Shown: positions 7,222 through 8,796 of the stretch, piece by piece
Layout: each line of letters starts with the position of its first letter
Numbering within the stretch: position 1 is the stretch's first letter
From: an uncultured Clostridia bacterium
GTDB lineage: Bacteria; Bacillota; Clostridia; Christensenellales; Aristaeellaceae
Direction: 5' to 3'
Length of the DNA: 8,796 nucleotides
Assembly: GCA_934647145.1 (NCBI GenBank)
Contig: CAKUFB010000099.1
Location: 1 to 8,796, forward strand
Notes under the pieces: generated by a model
Database searches by the model: none
Told to the model about the DNA's origin: nothing
Seen by the model: the letters and a program-made list of their open reading frames with translations, nothing else
Position numbers and translations under genes: made by a program

Positions 7222-7250
7222 ATTGTAAACCATTTCATTCGCGCTGCAAA
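7222..7250 (-). promoter_or_regulatory. putative promoter of the sugar importer operon
   Basis: On the minus strand TTTGCA (7250-7245) is followed after 17 bp by TACAAT (7227-7222). The -10 matches consensus at five of six positions, the -35 at four of six. Transcription would begin near 7215, about 40 nt before the first permease start. No better candidate was seen between 7180 and 7330. Confidence 0.45.
7224..7237. promoter_or_regulatory. cre-like catabolite-repression site overlapping the importer promoter
   Basis: TGTAAACCATTTCA fits the cre consensus TGWAANCGNTNWCA at every fixed position but one: the central CG is CC. It overlaps the -10 box and spacer of the putative importer promoter, the place where CcpA would repress. 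The central CG is normally well conserved in LacI-family sites, so this remains a weak call. Confidence 0.3.
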
Positions 7251-7363
7251 GGATCAAATGCATGACATTTTGTAAGAAAATTTGCGCTTCCGTTCGCATC
7301 GCCTTGAATTCCCGTTCGGATTCTGATATGGTGGCTTTTCTTTATCTGTCGACTGGAGTTTGA
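7251..7363. other. intergenic stretch without recognisable content
   Basis: This part of the 670-bp gap between the importer operon and the aldolase gene shows no supported gene, clear hairpin or repeat on either strand. It may contain further decayed insertion-sequence DNA next to the IS30 remnant, but I recognise no transposase motif here. Confidence 0.4.
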
Positions 7364-7642
7364 TTCAGGAAACAGTCGCTTACAAAGACGATAAGACTCA
7401 CTTTCCTGCAGGAAGCAGCGATCTGCTGCGCTCAGCCGTGCTTGTCCTATGAGCGCGGCATGAACGGAAAGCAGAATTTACTGATCCGCCGTTTCTTCCC
7501 CAAGGGCTGCTCTTTGGACAGCGTCTCCCACGACGCAGGCCAGAGAGTCCAGGATTGGGTCAATCGTTTCCCTCGAAAAGCCTTCCGTTATGCCAGCCTT
7601 AATTCGCTCTTTCGGTCTGTCCCATTTGATATTGCAATTTAG
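7364..7642 (+). pseudogene. IS30-family transposase, decayed C-terminal fragment
   Basis: The frame from 7364 to the stop at 7642 reads into a stretch that looks like the last part of an IS30-family transposase: AQPCLSYERGMN, then LLIRRFFPKG, then RVQDWVNRFPRK and SLNSLF. These line up with the family pattern (Y/F)-A-H-P-Y-x-S-x-E-R-G-T-N-E-x-x-N-G-L-I-R-R-x-F-P-K-G, later W-x-N-x-x-P-R-K and L-F. Intact proteins are over 300 residues long; here only about 92 codons remain, with no start codon, no helix-turn-helix and no DNG motif. The residue after RGMN is glycine where the catalytic glutamate of the DDE triad is expected, so even this part is inactive. TTGCAATTT (7632-7640) at the stop may be left from the right-hand inverted repeat. 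The fragment reads towards the aldolase gene and ends 33 bp before its -35 box. Assignment is by pattern recall, not alignment. Confidence 0.72.
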
Positions 7643-7674
7643 AAAAATAAAAAGGCAAAAATGTAAAAAAGGAC

Positions 7675-7706
7675 TTGACAAGCATGGATTCGGGGAGTAT
7701 TATAAT
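7675..7706 (+). promoter_or_regulatory. sigma-A promoter for the aldolase gene
   Basis: A perfect TTGACA (7675-7680) is followed after 17 bp by TATTAT (7698-7703), which overlaps a perfect TATAAT (7701-7706) at 20-bp spacing. The 17-bp option is preferred. The leader would be about 130 nt long and includes the palindrome at 7726-7746. Confidence 0.8.
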
Positions 7707-7725
7707 AGCGCAGGAAACGAAATAT

Positions 7726-7746
7726 GTATTTCACAATGTGAAATAC
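7726..7746. promoter_or_regulatory. perfect palindrome, likely repressor operator
   Basis: Arms GTATTTCAC (7726-7734) and GTGAAATAC (7738-7746) are exact reverse complements around AAT. The site starts about 20 bp after the -10 box, within the early transcribed region, where a bound dimer would block transcription. Its size and symmetry suit a dimeric repressor such as those of the IclR, GntR or LacI families, but I cannot assign the family. In RNA it could also fold into a 9-bp hairpin; no T tract follows. Confidence 0.65.
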
Positions 7747-7844
7747 AAGTGCCTGCCCTGTGCATTGAAAAGGTGCTGAAGAGGGCGCTTGTGAACAGAA
7801 CCTGATCCTGCAGAATAACCAGTAAAACAGTAGGAGGAAGAAAA

Positions 7845-8765
7845 ATGCAAAAGGAAAAAGTTGGCGGTCTGTTTGTTCCGATGATTACCCCTTTCAGGCC
7901 GGAGGATGAATCCATTTATGAAGAGGGCATTCGCAATTACACCAACTTTCTGATTGACAACGGCGTGGACGGACTGATCCCCTGCGGCAGCTCCGGTGAA
8001 TTCGTAGCCATGGAGACGGAAGAACAAATCCGAGTCAACGAGCTGGTCTGTGAAAACGCCAACGGACGGGCGAAGGTCTTCTGTGGTACCGCAGCATACA
8101 GCACAAAAAAGACCATTGAGCTTTCCAGGCATGCCCAGGCAAGCGGCGCGGACGGCGTCATGGTGGTTACGCCCTGGTATCTGACCCCTAATGAGGACGA
8201 GCTCTATGCCCATTACGCCGCCTTGCGCGAAGCGATTGATATTCCGATCATGCTTTATCATAACCCCTATTACACCGGCTGCCTGATGACCGACGAGTTC
8301 ATGGCGAAGCTCTATAATGACGGCATTATCCAGGCCATCAAGGAAAGACAGGCGGATGTATTCCGCGTTCAAAAGCTGCGTTATCTGACGGATTCTGGTT
8401 TCTCTATTTTCTACGGTTATGATGTCAGCGAAATCGAAGCGCTGGTGATGGGGGCGGATGGCTGGGTGGCCGGACTGGGCAATCTTTTCCCCGCCGAGAA
8501 TAAAAAGATCATTTCCCTTATGAACGAGGGCAAACTGAAGGAAGCCATCGAATGGCATATGACCAAGATTATGCCCTATCTCCAGCTTTTCATGAGCCCC
8601 ACTGCCAAGGGATACGGGACGCCGTGGATGGCGCTGCTGAAGGAAGGCCTGGCCATGCGCGGCGTCGATGTGGGTGTACCTCGCAAGCCTCTTCAGGCGT
8701 TGGAGTCCGCAGAAAAGGAAAAGCTGCGCAGTCTTCTGGCGCTTTATGGTCATCTGAAGGACTGA
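7845..8765 (+). CDS. DapA/NanA-family pyruvate-dependent aldolase or lyase (not a typical DHDPS)
   Basis: A 306-residue cytoplasmic TIM-barrel enzyme of the dihydrodipicolinate synthase/N-acetylneuraminate lyase family, which makes or cleaves 2-keto acids through a Schiff base with pyruvate. The pyruvate-carboxylate motif GSSGE is at 48-52, the catalytic tyrosine is Y138 (in LYHNP), and the Schiff-base lysine is K166 (in AIKE). Y112 (PWY) fits the second conserved tyrosine. In true DapA an arginine in the PSRTG motif binds the aspartate semialdehyde carboxylate; here the same place reads PYYTG (Y143), so lysine biosynthesis is unlikely. A sugar-acid (for example 2-keto-3-deoxy acid) or sialic-acid-like substrate is possible. 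The start has TAGGAGG (7831-7837) seven bases upstream. Codon third positions are less GC-rich than in the ATPase gene, a possible sign of transfer. It is divergent from the sugar importer and has its own promoter and operator-like palindrome. Confidence 0.9.
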   Translation: MQKEKVGGLFVPMITPFRPEDESIYEEGIRNYTNFLIDNGVDGLIPCGSSGEFVAMETEEQIRVNELVCENANGRAKVFCGTAAYSTKKTIELSRHAQASGADGVMVVTPWYLTPNEDELYAHYAALREAIDIPIMLYHNPYYTGCLMTDEFMAKLYNDGIIQAIKERQADVFRVQKLRYLTDSGFSIFYGYDVSEIEALVMGADGWVAGLGNLFPAENKKIISLMNEGKLKEAIEWHMTKIMPYLQLFMSPTAKGYGTPWMALLKEGLAMRGVDVGVPRKPLQALESAEKEKLRSLLALYGHLKD

Positions 8766-8796
8766 CATTCTTCATTCAGTTTCCTGTCGGGGGGGG
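8766..8796. other. window-end sequence with poly-G run
   Basis: Only 31 bases follow the aldolase stop. No terminator or further start codon is seen. The last eight bases (8789-8796) are all G, which may be real or a sequencing or assembly artefact at a contig end. Confidence 0.5.

Noticed and set aside
7478..7681. Leftward 67-codon frame in the intergenic region
   Set aside because: It has no ribosome site, begins at a TTG inside the aldolase -35 region and lies opposite the IS30 fragment; no homology recognised.
7750..7805. Short leader peptide in the aldolase 5' leader (GTG start, 18 codons)
   Set aside because: No ribosome site precedes it, and it lacks repeated codons typical of attenuation peptides.
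7845..8765. Annotation as genuine dihydrodipicolinate synthase (dapA)
   Set aside because: The substrate-binding arginine of the PSRTG motif is replaced by tyrosine, and the neighbours are sugar transport rather than lysine biosynthesis genes.
7731..8768. Leftward open frame (345 codons) opposite the aldolase gene
   Set aside because: The rightward frame has intact DapA-family motifs, promoter and ribosome site; the opposite frame shows no recognisable domain.
1..8796. CRISPR array, tRNA or rRNA, phage or toxin-antitoxin genes
   Set aside because: Read on both strands, no regularly spaced repeats, cloverleaf-like segments or matching protein motifs were seen.

Overview
The window looks like a chromosomal piece of a GC-rich Gram-positive bacterium, most likely an uncultured member of the Clostridia. 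The signs are strong AGGAGG-type ribosome binding sites, sigma-A promoters with TTGACA boxes and 16-18 bp spacing, a lysine-started Sec signal peptide, and importer genes of the LplB/YtcP/solute-binding type common in Firmicutes. GC-richness was judged by eye; no marker gene allows a firmer placement. Eight bases of G close the right end and may be a contig-end artefact.

Left block (1-3720). A Nudix hydrolase gene of the MutT/NudG type reads leftward (591-157). From the same intergenic region, a canonical promoter (701-729) reads rightward into an ABC exporter made of two ABC-2 (DUF990/COG4587-COG3694-like) permeases (772-1560, 1574-2377) and a COG4586-like ATPase (2675-3658). The ATPase is set apart from its permeases by a 297-bp spacer that ends in a long, nearly perfect stem-loop just before the ATPase ribosome binding site. 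The two divergent promoters carry an 8-bp inverted repeat whose halves overlap their two -35 boxes. A 12-bp-stem terminator at 3677-3706 separates this block from the convergent next one.

Middle block (3723-7250, all leftward). This is a sugar importer operon of the CUT1 class: two inner-membrane permeases (7174-6242, 6226-5342), then a large secreted solute-binding protein (5312-3723). No ATPase is present, as is usual for CUT1 systems that share one MsmK-type ATPase. A plausible promoter with a catabolite-repression-like site over it lies at 7222-7250.

Right block (7175-8796). The 670-bp intergenic region contains a decayed C-terminal piece of an IS30-family transposase (about 7364-7642). 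Next come a consensus promoter, a perfect 9+3+9 palindrome that looks like a repressor operator, and a gene for a DapA/NanA-family pyruvate-dependent aldolase or lyase (7845-8765). That enzyme keeps the Schiff-base lysine and catalytic tyrosine but lacks the arginine that marks true dihydrodipicolinate synthase. Its codon use is visibly less GC-rich than the rest of the window. The divergent pair of sugar importer and keto-acid aldolase suggests a locus for taking up and breaking down an oligosaccharide or sugar acid, but the transposase remnant between them makes the link tentative.
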